Made by a program: the position numbers and the translations under genes
Assembly: GCA_018399515.1 (NCBI GenBank)
Contig: JAGYOB010000112.1
Location: 1-14,290 of the forward strand
DNA: 14,290 bases
Direction: 5' to 3'
From: Candidatus Nanopelagicales bacterium
GTDB taxonomy: Bacteria > Actinomycetota > Actinomycetes > S36-B12
Shown here: positions 13,365-14,290 of the stretch, piece by piece
Layout of the letters: the number at the start of each line of letters is the position of its first letter
Numbering within the stretch: the first letter of the stretch is position 1
Notes under the pieces: generated by a model
Told to the model about the DNA's origin: nothing
Seen by the model: the letters and a program-made list of their open reading frames with translations, nothing else
Database searches by the model: none

Positions 13365-14290
13365 GTGCGAACGTTGCTGATCGCCAACCGGGGCGAAATC
13401 GCCATCCGGGCTGCGCGTGCCGCGCGGGAGATGGATGTCACCTCCGTGGCGGTCTACGCCCCCGAAGATCGTTCCGCGCTGCATCGCCTCATCGCGGATC
13501 GGGCCTATGAGATCGGCGACCCGGGTCATCCGGTGCGGTCCTATCTGGACATCGACACGCTCATCGCGATTGCCCTCGAAGCGGGTGCGGATGCGGTCTA
13601 TCCCGGTTACGGGTTCTTATCCGAGAGCGCGCCGTTCGCCCAGGCCTGCGCCGATGCCGGGCTGACGTTCGTCGGGCCGACACCGGCGACGCTGACCCTC
13701 ACCGGTGACAAGGTGCGCGCGCGTGAGGCGGCGATCGCCGCAGGCGTGCCGGTCCTCGCCGCTTCGGGGCCGATCCGGTCGGTGGACGAGGCCCTCGGCG
13801 CCGCGGACGCTGTCGGTTTCCCCCTGTTCATCAAGGCCAGCGCGGGCGGCGGCGGTCGTGGGATGCGCCGTATCGAATCGTCCAAGGGGTTTGCCGAGGC
13901 CATCGAATCCGCGAGCCGTGAGGCGCAGGCCGCCTTCGGCGACGCGACAGTGTTCCTCGAGCAGGCGATCACCCGTCCCCGCCATGTGGAGATCCAGATC
14001 CTCGCCGATGCTGTCGGCGAGGTGATCCACCTGTTCGAACGCGACTGCTCGGTGCAGCGCCGACATCAGAAGGTCGTCGAAATCGCACCCGCTCCGGGTC
14101 TTCCGGTGGCATTGCTCGAGCGACTTGCCGAGCACGCCGTCGCCTTCGCTCGCAGCGTCGACTACACCTCCGCAGGAACCGTGGAGTTCTTGGTGTGGGA
14201 GGACCCGGATGAAGTCTCTGCGGATCACGTGGAGGGCTACGGGTTTGCGTTCATCGAGATGAATCCGCGCATCCAGGTCGAACACACCGT
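13365..14290 (+). CDS. pyc: Pyruvate carboxylase, N-terminal biotin carboxylase domain (3' end outside window)
   Basis: Pyruvate carboxylase makes oxaloacetate from pyruvate, bicarbonate and ATP using biotin. The visible 308 residues are the biotin carboxylase part of a protein normally about 1,130 residues long. It begins RTLLIANRGEIAIRAARAA, then VYAPEDRSALHRLIADRAYEIG and AVYPGYGFLSE. The ATP-binding glycine loop KASAGGGGRGMRR is at about 158-169. FERDCSVQRRHQKVVEIAPAP (about 224-244) and FIEMNPRIQVEHTV follow at the edge. The HRLIADRAYEIG and FIEMNPRIQVEHTV wording favours pyruvate carboxylase over acetyl- or propionyl-CoA carboxylase alpha subunits. Between EFL and FIEMN about 11 extra residues (VWEDPDEVSADHVEGYGFA) replace the usual short hairpin. 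The start is the GTG at 13365, divergent from pgm. The downstream domains are not visible, so a stand-alone acyl-CoA carboxylase subunit remains a small possibility. Confidence 0.88.
   Translation, partial: MRTLLIANRGEIAIRAARAAREMDVTSVAVYAPEDRSALHRLIADRAYEIGDPGHPVRSYLDIDTLIAIALEAGADAVYPGYGFLSESAPFAQACADAGLTFVGPTPATLTLTGDKVRAREAAIAAGVPVLAASGPIRSVDEALGAADAVGFPLFIKASAGGGGRGMRRIESSKGFAEAIESASREAQAAFGDATVFLEQAITRPRHVEIQILADAVGEVIHLFERDCSVQRRHQKVVEIAPAPGLPVALLERLAEHAVAFARSVDYTSAGTVEFLVWEDPDEVSADHVEGYGFAFIEMNPRIQVEHT

Noticed and set aside
13311..13529. Upstream extension of pgm to 13529
   Set aside because: It would overlap the start of the divergent pyc gene, and the Pgm family N terminus begins at or near the ATG at 13310.
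1..14290. CRISPR arrays, tRNA/rRNA genes, transposases, integrases, toxin-antitoxin pairs or attachment sites
   Set aside because: None seen. Nearly all of the window is accounted for by intact metabolic genes, and the longest gap is about 121 nt.

Overview
This window looks like chromosomal DNA of a high-GC actinobacterium (Actinomycetota; order not resolved). It is GC-rich, uses GTG starts often, and carries a phosphoglucomutase and a pyruvate carboxylase of actinobacterial type. It also has an actinobacterial-style TPP riboswitch fused to a ribosome binding site, and two start codons placed 6 nt after a TANNNT -10 box, as in leaderless actinobacterial genes. Genes are densely packed. No gene-free stretch exceeds about 125 bases, and I see no tRNA, rRNA, CRISPR array, insertion sequence or phage gene. 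It reads as a core-metabolism region with a few accessory-looking genes.

Layout, left to right. (1) The N-terminal 287 residues of pyruvate phosphate dikinase (ppdK), minus strand, run off the left edge. (2) A minus-strand thiamine uptake operon is transcribed thiB-thiP-thiQ with overlapping genes, headed by a TPP riboswitch whose 3' conserved strand is also the thiB Shine-Dalgarno. (3) Divergent from it, on the plus strand, lie a short-chain dehydrogenase and then a secreted SGNH/GDSL hydrolase. (4) Next are an MBL-fold/double-rhodanese protein, a PatB/MalY-type PLP C-S lyase, a zinc-free MDR-type quinone oxidoreductase, and an aminoglycoside/hydroxyurea phosphotransferase-like kinase that overlaps the oxidoreductase gene by 8 nt. 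(5) Converging from the right is the minus-strand pair pgm-galM, overlapping by ATGA. (6) Divergent from pgm is the biotin carboxylase part of pyruvate carboxylase (pyc), which runs off the right edge.

How the genes work together. thiBPQ is a complete thiamine/TPP ABC importer under direct TPP control. pgm and galM form a hexose-phosphate/galactose pair. ppdK and pyc both act at the PEP-pyruvate-oxaloacetate node but sit at opposite ends with no evidence of shared control.

The most interesting part is 6031-8761. A perfect 7-2-7 inverted repeat (ATACCCC-TG-GGGGTAT) sits between a -35-like and a -10-like box in front of the MBL-rhodanese gene. This resembles operators of CsoR/CstR-family repressors, which in other bacteria control persulfide-handling MBL-rhodanese enzymes. 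The encoded protein also lacks two residues of the usual persulfide-dioxygenase metal site. With the C-S lyase immediately downstream, this suggests a reactive-sulfur module with an unusual enzyme. That interpretation is inference and no regulator gene is present in the window.
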